DNA of 41,387 bases from the NCBI GenBank assembly GCA_041494275.1, contig JBGQAM010000005.1:1-41387 (forward strand), written 5' to 3'. The notes below the pieces were generated by a model. It was not told the origin of the DNA, searched no databases, and worked only from the letters and a program-made list of their open reading frames with translations. Below are positions 31,582-40,506 of this stretch, piece by piece (the first letter of the stretch is position 1; each line of letters starts with the position of its first letter). The stretch is from COMBO-56-21 sp041494275 (GTDB taxonomy: Archaea > Thermoplasmatota > Thermoplasmata > UBA10834). Made by a program: the position numbers and the translations under genes.

Positions 31582-32790
31582 ATGAGGCGTCAGACCATAG
31601 GACTGACTGTAGACGATCTTGCGGTGACTCTCATGAGAAAGATCAACGAGATTGAGAAGGACTTGTACGCCTGCCTGCAATGCGGATACTGCAAAGACGT
31701 ATGCCCGGTTCACGGAGTCATCGGGTGGGAATCCTCCTCGCCAAGAGGCAAAGTCTTCTACCTCAAGCAGATGGCGGGAAGAACCCCGATGGACAGGCTG
31801 CTCCGAAGGGAGACCAAGATCACGCCCCAGTTCGCAGAACGCGTCTTCCAATGCACATCGTGCGCGGCATGCGAGCACAAGTGCCACGTCGAGATAGAGT
31901 TCCCGCAGCTCTGGGAGGAAGTCAAGGAATGGCTGATCTCCGAAGGCTACGGGCCACCTGAGGCTCAACGGAAGATCAAGGAGAGAGTCGTCCAGAAGCG
32001 GAACCCCTACGACGAACCAAAAGAGAAAAGAGCCGCTTGGCTGCCTGCGGACATCAAGCTCTCGCCGAATCCTGATGTGATATTCTTCACTGGCTGCACG
32101 GAGGCATATAGGCTGCAACCTCTGGCCGTTGCGACCGCGAGGCTACTCGACAAGGCAGGAGTGAAGTTCAACATCCTTGGAGAAGACGAATGGTGCTGCG
32201 GTTCTCCGCTTTTGAGAACGGGTCAGAAAGGGCCTGTCAGGGACGAGCTCGCACCCCACAATGTAAGAGAGATGGACAAGCGCGGCTGGAAGGTCATGGT
32301 GACTGCATGCGCTGGATGTTACAACACAATGAAGACCGACTATCCGAAACTGACTGGAAAGCCCGGCTACAAGCTGTTCCACATATCCGAGTACCTCGAA
32401 AAGCTGATCAAGGAAGGGAAGCTCAAGTTCACGAAGGAGTTCAAGAAGAAGGTCGCGTACCACGACCCGTGCCATCTTGGCAGGCACGCTAAGGTCTATG
32501 ACGCGCCCAGGAACGTGCTCAAGGCGATCCCGGGACTCCAGCTCATACAGATCAAGGAGGAGCGAGAGGATTCAGTGTGTTGCGGAGCTGGCGGCGGTTT
32601 CAAATCCGCCTTTAATGACATGGCCGAGGACATAGCGGCCGAGAGGGTGAAGCAGTTCGTCAACGCAGGTGCCGAATTAATCGCGACATCGTGCCCGTTC
32701 TGTCAAGTCAACCTCAATGCCGGTGCGAAGAAAGCCGGCCTTGACATCAAGACGATGGATGTCGTGCAGATAGCACTACAAGCGACCTGA
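31582..32790 (+). CDS. HdrD/GlpC-like Fe-S oxidoreductase (CCG-domain protein)
   Basis: A 402-residue protein: two N-terminal [4Fe-4S] motifs (CLQCGYCKDVCPVHG and CTSCAACEHKC), followed by two CCG domains (WCCGSPLLRTGQ...CAGCYNT, and DPCHLGRH...VCCGAGGG...CPFC). That is the architecture of heterodisulfide reductase HdrD and of the GlpC/GlcF/LutA subunits of membrane-associated dehydrogenases. No partner subunit (HdrE cytochrome, HdrA or flavoprotein) is visible in the window. The ATG at 31582 was chosen; a TTG at 31528 in frame has an unlikely N-terminal extension and lies too near the TATA-like box AAGTATATC at about 31515. In a cell with the complex I above it could be a terminal disulfide reductase or an organic-acid dehydrogenase partner. 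Confidence 0.82.
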   Translation: MRRQTIGLTVDDLAVTLMRKINEIEKDLYACLQCGYCKDVCPVHGVIGWESSSPRGKVFYLKQMAGRTPMDRLLRRETKITPQFAERVFQCTSCAACEHKCHVEIEFPQLWEEVKEWLISEGYGPPEAQRKIKERVVQKRNPYDEPKEKRAAWLPADIKLSPNPDVIFFTGCTEAYRLQPLAVATARLLDKAGVKFNILGEDEWCCGSPLLRTGQKGPVRDELAPHNVREMDKRGWKVMVTACAGCYNTMKTDYPKLTGKPGYKLFHISEYLEKLIKEGKLKFTKEFKKKVAYHDPCHLGRHAKVYDAPRNVLKAIPGLQLIQIKEEREDSVCCGAGGGFKSAFNDMAEDIAAERVKQFVNAGAELIATSCPFCQVNLNAGAKKAGLDIKTMDVVQIALQAT

Positions 32791-32794
32791 TTGG

Positions 32795-34045
32795 TCAGCC
32801 CTTGTCTTTTCTCAACCCTTCGAAACGGTTGCGACCGAAGTAGTAGTACACGAGGCCGATGCACAGGGCGCCGATCCCGATCATCCATGCGTCCGAGCTT
32901 AGAAACAGCAGAAGCACAATGCATGACGCCAGGCCGACCACAGGCACTATCTTGGGGTACTTAGGTTTTTCGAGTCTGAACGCCGCGTAGTTCCCAAGCG
33001 AATAGTATATCAGAGCCGCGAAGTTGGATATCGCGACCGCTTTCATAAGGTCCGTGAAGGCGGCCATAAGAGCCATCGCCAGCCCTAGCACTATTACAGA
33101 ATTCAACGGAACGCCTCGCCCTCCTCGAATGGTCCCGAAGAAGCCCGGCAAGTCGCGGTTCCTGGCCATCGAGTAGGAGACCCTTGAGAGTCCCAGCAGA
33201 GTGGTCAAGAGCACGCTCAGAGTGGCTGCGAGGGCCCCGAGAGATACGATGTTTGCGGCTCCCTTGCTCTCAATCGCGGCAGCATCGGCCAGGGGGGAGC
33301 CAGAGTTCGCGAGTTCGTGATATCCGGCGAGTCCGACCGCGACATATCCAACCAGCAGGTACACGACCGTGGACACTGCGAGGGCAATCATGATCGCCCT
33401 GGGGACGTTTCGCTCAGGATCCTTGACCTCCTCGGAGAGTATGGTAATGCGGGCGAAGCCGGAAAAGGCGAAGAATATGATCGCAGAAGCTTGCATCACA
33501 CCGGCAGGGCCGTTGGGGAATAGCGGCGAGAAATTCGTCGATTTGACACCAAACAGGCCGAACACGACGAAGAATACCAGGATCGAGAGCTTCACTAGGA
33601 CCAACCCGTTGTTCATCGTGGCGGAACCGCGCGTCCCGAGTGAATTGACCACAGTCACTCCTATGCACGCAATAGGTGCTATGAGGCGGACAGGCAGGTT
33701 CACCAGGGCAGAGAAGTAGCTCGCGAACCCGATGCTCACGGCCACGCCTACCACGACGTTCGACACCAGCCAGAGCCAGCCGGCCACGAACCCGGCCAGC
33801 GGGGAAACCAGCTCATGTGCATAGTCATAGCCGCCTCCTTCGCGCGGCCTCTGCGCCGCGATTTCCGAAAAGCTGAGCGCGGTGAAGAACGCCACAACAG
33901 CACTGATCAGCAGGGAGAACAGGAGCCCAGGGCCCGCGCGGCCAGCGGCCAGGCCCGTGACCACAAAGATCCCTCCTCCGATGATGGCCCCGACGCCTAT
34001 CGCCGATGCATCGAACAGACCGAGTGTGCGCTTCAGTTCAGGCAA
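32795..34045 (-). CDS. APC-superfamily amino acid permease
   Basis: A 416-residue membrane protein with about 12 membrane segments. The N-terminal signature GVGAIIGGGIFVVTGLAA and GGGYDYAHEL (APC family substrate- and cation-binding loop motifs) mark the amino acid-polyamine-organocation superfamily. It probably imports an amino acid or polyamine; the substrate is not predictable. The start is a TTG at 34045, as no ATG/GTG is in frame close by. It is transcribed toward the HdrD-like gene (convergent, 4 bases apart) and follows the Lrp-type regulator gene, which may control it. Confidence 0.86.
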   Translation of the reverse strand: MPELKRTLGLFDASAIGVGAIIGGGIFVVTGLAAGRAGPGLLFSLLISAVVAFFTALSFSEIAAQRPREGGGYDYAHELVSPLAGFVAGWLWLVSNVVVGVAVSIGFASYFSALVNLPVRLIAPIACIGVTVVNSLGTRGSATMNNGLVLVKLSILVFFVVFGLFGVKSTNFSPLFPNGPAGVMQASAIIFFAFSGFARITILSEEVKDPERNVPRAIMIALAVSTVVYLLVGYVAVGLAGYHELANSGSPLADAAAIESKGAANIVSLGALAATLSVLLTTLLGLSRVSYSMARNRDLPGFFGTIRGGRGVPLNSVIVLGLAMALMAAFTDLMKAVAISNFAALIYYSLGNYAAFRLEKPKYPKIVPVVGLASCIVLLLFLSSDAWMIGIGALCIGLVYYYFGRNRFEGLRKDKG

Positions 34046-34120
34046 TCCCGACCACGCTCAGGAGCATGGGATTGCTCGTGGAGGGGCAAGTAAGTTCCGC
34101 CGATGGGCGACAGGTTCCCT

Positions 34121-34639
34121 TCAGATGCCGGTCCACGGAACGCCCTTGTGGGCGCTCATGACTATCTGCGTGTCTGTCTCCTTGATGCCGTCCATCTTCA
34201 GGAATGTGTCGATGAACTCCTGAAGCTCGGTCATGCCCACGAACAACGCGACAACGAGCAGGTCGTACTCACCAGTCACTCTATAGACCGCGACAACCCT
34301 GTTGTGATTGGTCAGGTGCTGCACGACCTTGTCAAGCTTGTCCGTGACGGTCTTGACATGGATGTACGCCTTGACGGTGTTCTCGATTAGCCTGTAGTCG
34401 ATGTGTATGGAGAACCGAAGGATTATGCCCTTCTCGATCAGGTTCTTGATCCTCCGCCTGACCGTCGCCTCCGTGACACTCAGCTTCTTCGCGATCTCCG
34501 AGTTGCTCATCCGCGCGTTCTCCCTCAGCTCGCACAGGATCCTGATGTCCGTCCTGTCGATAGGGAGCATTTTGAGGTCGAGTCCCTTCCATCTTTCGTA
34601 AATCTCGCATGGCGTTTCCGTCGAAGGTGCTGATGTCAT
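34121..34639 (-). CDS. Lrp/AsnC-family transcriptional regulator
   Basis: A 172-residue protein: winged HTH (IDRTDIRILCELRENARMSNSEIAKKLSVTEATVRRRIKNL), then a RAM ligand-binding domain (VVAVYRVTGEYDLLVVALF). Lrp family members form dimers or octamers that sense amino acids. The gene is directly upstream (75 bases) of the permease gene on the same strand, suggesting local control of amino acid uptake. A minus-strand GGAGGT (34656-34651) lies 11 bases from the ATG. Residues 1-23 before the HTH are a poorly conserved tail; a start at 34570 is a possible alternative. Confidence 0.9.
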   Translation of the reverse strand: MTSAPSTETPCEIYERWKGLDLKMLPIDRTDIRILCELRENARMSNSEIAKKLSVTEATVRRRIKNLIEKGIILRFSIHIDYRLIENTVKAYIHVKTVTDKLDKVVQHLTNHNRVVAVYRVTGEYDLLVVALFVGMTELQEFIDTFLKMDGIKETDTQIVMSAHKGVPWTGI

Positions 34640-34778
34640 CGCAATACCGGACCTCCAATAAGCAGGCCCTACTTCAAGCTAACGGAATCCATTCAAAAAC
34701 GTGGTTCACAAGCGCTCAATTCGTATCCATTTTGTCTAACGATTGACGATAGACGCTAAGAAACATGCCGAAAAGTGC

Positions 34779-35561
34779 CTATGTTCCGTACCGTCGCTTC
34801 CTTAGCTGGTAGGCTCTGACAGCCCTCAAGAAGTCGATCTTCCTGAAACCCGGCCAGTAGACATCTGAGAAGTACAGCTCGGAATAGGCGAGCTGCCACA
34901 GAAGGAAGTTGGAAATGCGCTCTTCGCCGCTTGTTCTCAGGATCAGGTCGGGGTCAGGCATATCCTTGGTGTACAGGTATTCTGAGAAGGTCTTTTCGGA
35001 GATGTCGTCCACTTTCAGCTTGCCGTCCTTCACTGCCTGCGCGACGTCTCGAATCGCGTGCAGTATCTCCTCCCTTCCGCCGTAGCCGACTGCTATGTTG
35101 AAGAAGTACTCGTTGTAGTCCTTGGTCCGGTCCTCAGCGTACTGGACTGCCTCTCTGAGGTCCTTCGGGAGCAGGTCCCTCTGACCCAGGACCTTCACCC
35201 TGATCTTGTGCTTGTGGACTCGTTCGTCCTCTGCAAGCCTTCGGAAGTTCTGGACAAACATTCGCATGAGGTCCTCGACCTCTTGCTTATCCCGGTCGAC
35301 GTTCTCCGTGGAGAACGCGTACACCGTGAGCATCTTGACGCCGATGTCCATGCACCACTCGAGGATGTTCTCGAGCTTCTCCCGGCCTTTCTCGTGCCCC
35401 TCGGAGACCAGCAGGCCGAACTCCTTGGCGTAGCGCCTGTTCCCGTCCATGATTATCGCGACATGATGTGGGACGGGCATCGTCGCGACCTCCTTCAGAA
35501 GACGCTTCTCGTAGGTGTTGTATGCGGTTGATGAGATGGCTCTTGTGAGATCAGTTGTCAT
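34779..35561 (-). CDS. uppS: cis-Polyprenyl diphosphate synthase (UppS family)
   Basis: A 260-residue cis-prenyltransferase with the substrate-binding IIMDGNRRYAKEFGL, the FSTEN motif and the C-terminal LILRTSGEERISNFLLWQLAYSELYF signature. It makes long-chain polyprenyl diphosphates used as glycosyl carriers (archaeal dolichyl/undecaprenyl-type lipid carriers) and membrane lipids. A minus-strand TATA-like TTTAAATC (35598-35605) lies about 40 bases upstream of the ATG. It starts 46 bases downstream of the stop of the methanogenesis-marker-like gene and may be partly co-transcribed. Confidence 0.93.
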   Translation of the reverse strand: MTTDLTRAISSTAYNTYEKRLLKEVATMPVPHHVAIIMDGNRRYAKEFGLLVSEGHEKGREKLENILEWCMDIGVKMLTVYAFSTENVDRDKQEVEDLMRMFVQNFRRLAEDERVHKHKIRVKVLGQRDLLPKDLREAVQYAEDRTKDYNEYFFNIAVGYGGREEILHAIRDVAQAVKDGKLKVDDISEKTFSEYLYTKDMPDPDLILRTSGEERISNFLLWQLAYSELYFSDVYWPGFRKIDFLRAVRAYQLRKRRYGT

Positions 35562-35607
35562 GGGCTCTGACCATTGTTCGCCTCAAATGCGAGGGCGTGA
35601 TTTAAAC

Positions 35608-36564
35608 CTATATGTGTTTGAAGTCCTCTGGCAAGCCAGCGCTGTATAGTCCTAGGTCGAAGCAGCCGATGGCCGCTACGGCACCTATTGACCCGCGCCT
35701 TCCCGTTATCTCGTGGATATGGACGCCGCACTCCTTCGCCACATGTTCCGCGTCGTGTATAGCCAGAATCGTCTCTTTGGCGTTCGCGCCGTATTTCACT
35801 AGCTTCTTCGGGATGTCAAGGCCTTCATAGACCGCCATTGCCGTCTGGTCGGAGAATGTGCCCTTCGCGACGTAGTCCTTGGCCCAGTCGACTGTCTTCT
35901 TCGAAGCCTCAGGCAGAACGGCAAAAGCCACGCCAGTTGAAGCGCAATTGGTCGTCTTTTGGGGCGCGTGAGGATTGAGCTGGACTATCTTGTGAGAAAG
36001 GAGGATTCCGTGCGGCATCTCCCTTCCGAGCTTGAGTCCGAGCACCCACGTGGCGCCCTTCTCCTTTGTGTCGGTGTCGTCTATGCCGATCACGAGCCTC
36101 CTCTGGGCAGGAGTGGTGATCCTTATCTCGACTCTCTTGCTGCCGCCAACAAGCTCGTCGCTGAGGTACTCCGCTTTCTCGACGCCCTCTGCTTGGGGGA
36201 GGCATGCACCGACCCCGACGCTGGCGCCTGCGAGGCCGATCCATGTCGTCTCAACCTTGCCGTTCTTCACGATCAGCGACTTCAGCGCCTGACCACCCGT
36301 GTCCCGTGAAGCGGGACCGAAATGCACGTCGCCCTCGCCGATCCTGGTGTCCATGATCAGCGTGGTGCCCACGACCTCGACATGTTCGACCACGCCTCTG
36401 GCTCTGAGTCTGTTCACCGCGTCCCATTCGACTGGCCCCTGAGCGCAGCACTCCTCTATGATCTTCGCCCTTCCGGCCTTCTCGTCGACCAACGTGATGA
36501 GCCTCTTAGAGAATAGAGAACCGTGCCGCTGCCTGATGTCGGCTGGGGTCAGTGTGTTTGTCAT
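35608..36564 (-). CDS. Methanogenesis marker protein 11-like (TiaS-related) protein
   Basis: A 318-residue protein. The core IGIDDTDTKEKGATWVLGLKLG and GILLSHKIVQLNPHAPQKTTNC resembles the methanogenesis marker 11 family, which is related to the catalytic domain of TiaS (agmatidine synthase). TiaS itself has an IGIDDTDS-type motif but a longer multi-domain form with zinc ribbon and OB fold, neither seen here. Marker 11 was described as restricted to methanogens, so its presence is informative about lineage or metabolism. Function unknown. It begins six bases after the stop of the UPF0173 hydrolase gene, so the two are probably co-transcribed. Confidence 0.7.
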   Translation of the reverse strand: MTNTLTPADIRQRHGSLFSKRLITLVDEKAGRAKIIEECCAQGPVEWDAVNRLRARGVVEHVEVVGTTLIMDTRIGEGDVHFGPASRDTGGQALKSLIVKNGKVETTWIGLAGASVGVGACLPQAEGVEKAEYLSDELVGGSKRVEIRITTPAQRRLVIGIDDTDTKEKGATWVLGLKLGREMPHGILLSHKIVQLNPHAPQKTTNCASTGVAFAVLPEASKKTVDWAKDYVAKGTFSDQTAMAVYEGLDIPKKLVKYGANAKETILAIHDAEHVAKECGVHIHEITGRRGSIGAVAAIGCFDLGLYSAGLPEDFKHI

Positions 36565-36570
36565 CCGTGA

Positions 36571-37251
36571 TCAGACTTCCAGATGCTCGCCTGGCTTCAG
36601 TATGACTATCTTGGCCTTTGAGGTCTTCTTCGCGAGCTTCTCGAATTCCTTTGGGTCCTGCTCGATCGGAGGCCATGTTCCATAGTGCATCGGGATCGCA
36701 ATCTTCGGGTTGATCAATCCGGTCGCCATAGCGGCCTGTCTCGGATCCATCGTGAAGAACCCACCGATCGGGAGCAACGCGACATCTGGTTTGTACAGTT
36801 CGCCGATCAACTTCATGTCCCCAAAGACGCAGGTGTCGCCCGCGTGGTAGACTACCTTCCCAGAATCGATGACCATGCCCACAGCCATGGCGGCTGAGAA
36901 CTCGAGCCCCGGGGCGCCGATGCTGGACGAATGGAACGCTGGGACCATCGTTATCTTGGTCTTCCTTATGGTCGCCGTCCCGCCCATGTTGAACCCAACG
37001 CTCTTGACCCCGGTCTTCTCCAGCCAAGTGGACATCTCAATGATGGACGCGACGACCGCCCCGGTTCTACGAGCGATATCGACCGCATCGCCGAGGTGAT
37101 CACCGTGTCCGTGGGTGACGCAGATGATGTCGCAGTCCACCTTGTCAGCGGTTGTTGATGCCAGTGGGTTCCCCGTGAGGAACGGATCTATCAGGATCTT
37201 GTCCCTCCCCTCCAACAGGAACGCAGAATGGCCTAGACTCGTGATTCTCAT
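36571..37251 (-). CDS. UPF0173 metallo-beta-lactamase-fold hydrolase
   Basis: A 226-residue metal-dependent hydrolase of the UPF0173 family. The motifs are HSAFLLEG, CVTHGHGDHLGDAV (metal-binding HxHxDH), YHAGDT, and MHYGTWPPIEQDP near the C-terminus. Family function is not known; the fold suggests hydrolysis of an ester or lactone. It heads a two-gene unit with the methanogenesis-marker-like gene. Ribosome binding site AGGTGG precedes the ATG at 37251. Confidence 0.9.
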   Translation of the reverse strand: MRITSLGHSAFLLEGRDKILIDPFLTGNPLASTTADKVDCDIICVTHGHGDHLGDAVDIARRTGAVVASIIEMSTWLEKTGVKSVGFNMGGTATIRKTKITMVPAFHSSSIGAPGLEFSAAMAVGMVIDSGKVVYHAGDTCVFGDMKLIGELYKPDVALLPIGGFFTMDPRQAAMATGLINPKIAIPMHYGTWPPIEQDPKEFEKLAKKTSKAKIVILKPGEHLEV

Positions 37252-37313
37252 TGTTCCACCTAGGCATCACCAATGCTGGAATCCTATTTCTGTTTTTGGC
37301 CAATGCCAGTCCG

Positions 37314-38165
37314 TCACGCGACGGTTCGAGCCAGGAACCTGGAAGGCATGTCCGCCAGGCTGAGCGCCTTGAGTCCTTCGGACTCGAAGACGAGCCATTT
37401 GCCCTTGATGCCGACCAGCTCGCCTTTGTGGCTGCCCCACGATTCGAGCAGCTTTGGAATCCCCTTGAGCGGTAGGTCGATCGGATAGCCCCTGAGCCAT
37501 TTCAAGGGCTCTGGATTGAGCTGATACGCTTCGCCGATGGTAATCTTCAAGGCCTCGTATCGGCCCTCGATCCCGCGATCATCGACTGGCCTTACGAGAT
37601 TGCGCAGAAGGGTCTCCTGCCTGTGCGACTGCGGTATCCCCAATCTGGCGGAGATGTCCTTCTCCGAATCCCTGGCCTTCTTGCGGGTGCCGAACTTGCC
37701 GATTATGGAGTAGGCGTCCGCGCCCTGCTCGATCAACCGCTTATCGACCCTCCGTGAGGAGCTCATCCCTATCTTCATACGTGTATCATAGAAAGCGACG
37801 TAGAGCACGTGTTCTCTTCGGCAGAAATCCAAGTCGCATATCTCCCCGTTGCACCGAGGCTCGAATATGCATTCCTGGAACGGAATGAAGGACTCGCCAG
37901 CGCACGCCGCGCATTGGCCGAACCTGTCTACCGCAGTCTGCTTCGGACAGGGGATGTATCTGTCTCCGTCCCAGTAGCCGATGCAAGTTCTCTTCTTGCT
38001 GACCGAGAACCTGACATCTTCGAGGTCGAACTCCGCAATAGCCTTTTCGGGAATATCGTAGCACTCTAGGTGCGGCTCGAACTCGTCCCAATGGAATTCG
38101 AGAGCGTGAAGAGGGAACTTGTCCTCCTTCGTCTCGATCAAAAGCTGGTCGGCCCGCGTGAACAT
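37314..38165 (-). CDS. DUF2797 protein
   Basis: A 283-residue protein matching the DUF2797 pattern: CIGYWDGDRYIPCPK, then CAACAGE and several cysteine pairs (about residues 60-110, probably zinc binding), followed by a GIY-YIG-like segment VLYVAFYDTRMKIGMSSSRR and EQGADAYSIIG. The GIY-YIG resemblance suggests nucleic-acid handling, but the function is unknown. The ATG at 38165 is about 30 bases from a minus-strand TTAATTA box (38190-38196), so the mRNA is probably leaderless. Its stop is 62 bases upstream of the UPF0173 gene start on the same strand. Confidence 0.8.
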   Translation of the reverse strand: MFTRADQLLIETKEDKFPLHALEFHWDEFEPHLECYDIPEKAIAEFDLEDVRFSVSKKRTCIGYWDGDRYIPCPKQTAVDRFGQCAACAGESFIPFQECIFEPRCNGEICDLDFCRREHVLYVAFYDTRMKIGMSSSRRVDKRLIEQGADAYSIIGKFGTRKKARDSEKDISARLGIPQSHRQETLLRNLVRPVDDRGIEGRYEALKITIGEAYQLNPEPLKWLRGYPIDLPLKGIPKLLESWGSHKGELVGIKGKWLVFESEGLKALSLADMPSRFLARTVA

Positions 38166-38189
38166 CTAGATGTCGAAGGTGATAGGCTG

Positions 38190-38196
38190 GTAATTA
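38190..38196 (-). promoter_or_regulatory. TATA-like box of the DUF2797 gene
   Basis: TTAATTA-type A/T-rich element in the 70-base gap upstream of the DUF2797 start, spaced about 28 bases from the ATG. Confidence 0.45.
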
Positions 38197-38235
38197 AGGG
38201 TTCAGCTGGTGGTGTGCGAATGTACAGAGCAGAGT

Positions 38236-38979
38236 TCACTCCTCGGGCGGGAGTTCCTGGACGATCGGGGCCTCGTCGTCCCCATCTTCCTTTCTCTCCT
38301 CCTTCTTCTCGGTCACAGGCTTCTCAGGAGGGAACTCTGACAGGTCCACTTCCATCCTAGTCAGGTACTTCGGGGGGACATCCGAGGTCAGAAAGACTGT
38401 CCTGCCGGCCTTCTGGATGACGATCCCGTCCTCGGTAGCGCCTCTCGAATCGACCTCCAGAATGACAGGATCGGGGGTCCTCACTCTTCCCGCGTTGACG
38501 GCGTCTCCGACCCCCCTGCTCAGGTGGACCATCTTCCTATCTGAGGGTTTCAGGCCGACCTCGAGCACGATGTCGACCTCCTCTTTCGTCGTCGGATAGT
38601 AGAGCTTGTCGGGGGTTCCGCCAGAGGGCAGATCCAAATCCACCTGGAACGAATGGGCGTACGTTGCCCTGATCATGCCATCCCTGTACTCGTACCTGCC
38701 CTTGCTGTCTGTCTCAATGATCGCCACTATGTGATGAGGCCTGACCCAGTGGTATCTCCGCTGCTTGCTCTGAAGCGCGTTCACGAAATCCCTGAGGCTG
38801 ACGAATCCGTGGCTGTCCATCCTTAGTTCGAATCTCTCAGGGAAATGCCTCAGGACGCCTGCCATCGTTCTGCTGAGCCTATCGAGCTCCTCAGTGTTCA
38901 TCAGGAACCGGCCTTCGGCGCCACACACAGGGCACATTTCGGCTCTAAAATACCCGTGTTCGTTGCACTCTTTCAGCAT
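38236..38979 (-). CDS. kptA: RNA 2'-phosphotransferase (KptA/Tpt1 family) with zinc-ribbon N-terminus
   Basis: A 247-residue protein. A short N-terminal metal-binding element (KECNEHGYF...CPVCG) is followed by the Tpt1/KptA core: LSRTMAGVLRHFPERFELRMD, GFVSLRDFVNAL, the RYHWVRPHHIVAIIETDSKGRYEYRDGMIRATYAHS NAD-handling region, and DGIVIQKAGRTVFLTSDVPPKYL. The enzyme removes an internal 2'-phosphate left by ligation of spliced RNA, using NAD. Its C-terminal 30 residues are an acidic, lysine/glutamate-rich tail (KKEERKEDGDDEAP) that looks disordered. The gene is preceded by a TATA-like CTTTTATC about 40 bases upstream of the ATG. Confidence 0.9.
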   Translation of the reverse strand: MLKECNEHGYFRAEMCPVCGAEGRFLMNTEELDRLSRTMAGVLRHFPERFELRMDSHGFVSLRDFVNALQSKQRRYHWVRPHHIVAIIETDSKGRYEYRDGMIRATYAHSFQVDLDLPSGGTPDKLYYPTTKEEVDIVLEVGLKPSDRKMVHLSRGVGDAVNAGRVRTPDPVILEVDSRGATEDGIVIQKAGRTVFLTSDVPPKYLTRMEVDLSEFPPEKPVTEKKEERKEDGDDEAPIVQELPPEE

Positions 38980-39135
38980 TACAGATACCTTGGCATCGGG
39001 TTATGGCTGAACCTGATAAAAGCTTTCGTATGGTTATCGGCTATGCCAGAGCACCGTACGCCCATTGTAGCACGGATGAAAACGAAGGAATGGGTTTAGG
39101 TAAGGGGTTTGCCGCGCCAGTTTTGTCCGCATCGC

Positions 39136-40470
39136 CTACGCTTTGGTCGCGTCGGCTGCTGGTCCCGAGTCCGCCGGATTCTTTGTGATCAATGCGATAC
39201 CGAACGCCACCAAGGACCCCAATGCCGTCGCAATGAACACCCACTCGAACCCGCCCTTGATGATGCCAGGCATAAGGCCACCGAGCACTCCTCCGACTGC
39301 GTAAGAGGTGAACACTATGCCGTAGTTGGTGCCAAGGTTCTTCGTGCCAAAGTACTCCGTCGTCGTCGGCGGGAAGAGGGCAAAGTTGCCTCCGAAACAG
39401 AATCCCTCGAGCGATACGATAGCCGTGACGCCTATGAAGACTGTGGTCTCGTTGACCGGCTTGCTCATGACGAATGCCGCCGCGGAGAAAAGGATGACTG
39501 CCTGAACCAGAAACATCAGCTTCATCGTCTTCATCCGGCCAATCTTGTCGGAGACCAACCCCCAGACGATCCTGCCGGCCCCGTTGAAGATCGCAAGGAC
39601 GCCCGTGATAGTGGCCACCTGAGCGGTCACCATGACGTTCTGAGTCGCTGAGTTGAACAGGGGGTTAGCATTGGCGTAGATGTCCTCGAAGTTCTGACCG
39701 AGGTTCGAAACGTTGCCGATCATCATGAGGCCGCAGGTCGCCGATAGCACGAACATCAGCCACAGGAATATGAAGCTCTTTGTGCGCACCATCTCTCTTG
39801 GCGAGTACTGCTTCTTCGCAGTGCTGCCAGAGCCCGTCTTCGGGGGTGACCAGCCAGCGGGACAGAAGCCAGTCGGCGGGTCGCACAAGAGCTGCGCGCC
39901 CCCGATTACCATGGCAAGGAAGATCAGGCCCAAGTAAAGGTAGGCGCTGCTGAGTCCGGCTGCCTGTGTGCTGCCAGAATCCATGATGAACTGACCTACC
40001 TGAGCGAACACGAACGTGCCCGCGCCGAATCCCGCGACTGCGAGTCCTGAAACGAGGCCACGCTTGTCGGGAAACCACTTGACGCAACATGACAACGCAC
40101 AACTGTAGCCTATGCCAACGCCCGCACCAAGAACGCCGTAGCCTAGGTACATCATCGCTATGCTGTCTGTGAACTGGGACGAGATGATGTACCCCAGTGC
40201 GTATACCACGCCGGAAAGCATGGCTATGTTCTTAGGTCCGCTCCTGTCCTGGAGCTTGCCTCCAACAGTCACGAACAAGCCGAACCCCGCCAGGCTTGTA
40301 GCGAAAATTCCCAACACCTGAAGCGATTTCGAAGGTTCTCCGAGGTCGGCAGCCAGAGGCTTGTTGAATATGGACCACGCATAGATCGACCCCAGTGCCA
40401 TTTGTATGAGGATTGCTCCAATTACCCTTGTCCACCTGTTAGGCAGCTTCTCTTCCTTTGCTTCTCCCAT
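39136..40470 (-). CDS. OFA-family MFS transporter
   Basis: A 444-residue major-facilitator protein with about 12 membrane segments. The N-terminal QMALGSIYAWSIFNKPL, YGVLGAGVGIGYSCALSCCVKWFPDKRGLVSGL and AIFNGAGRIVWGLVSDKIGRMKTM are characteristic of the oxalate/formate antiporter (OFA) family. Substrates in the family include oxalate/formate and other small carboxylates; here it is unspecified. AAGGGAGAG precedes the ATG. It is 36 bases downstream of the carbonic anhydrase gene and on the same strand, so the two are probably co-transcribed and may couple CO2/bicarbonate with carboxylate transport. Confidence 0.9.
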   Translation of the reverse strand: MGEAKEEKLPNRWTRVIGAILIQMALGSIYAWSIFNKPLAADLGEPSKSLQVLGIFATSLAGFGLFVTVGGKLQDRSGPKNIAMLSGVVYALGYIISSQFTDSIAMMYLGYGVLGAGVGIGYSCALSCCVKWFPDKRGLVSGLAVAGFGAGTFVFAQVGQFIMDSGSTQAAGLSSAYLYLGLIFLAMVIGGAQLLCDPPTGFCPAGWSPPKTGSGSTAKKQYSPREMVRTKSFIFLWLMFVLSATCGLMMIGNVSNLGQNFEDIYANANPLFNSATQNVMVTAQVATITGVLAIFNGAGRIVWGLVSDKIGRMKTMKLMFLVQAVILFSAAAFVMSKPVNETTVFIGVTAIVSLEGFCFGGNFALFPPTTTEYFGTKNLGTNYGIVFTSYAVGGVLGGLMPGIIKGGFEWVFIATALGSLVAFGIALITKNPADSGPAADATKA

Positions 40471-40506
40471 ATTATCTCTCCCTTAGTGCTGTTCTGATTC
40501 TGCTCT

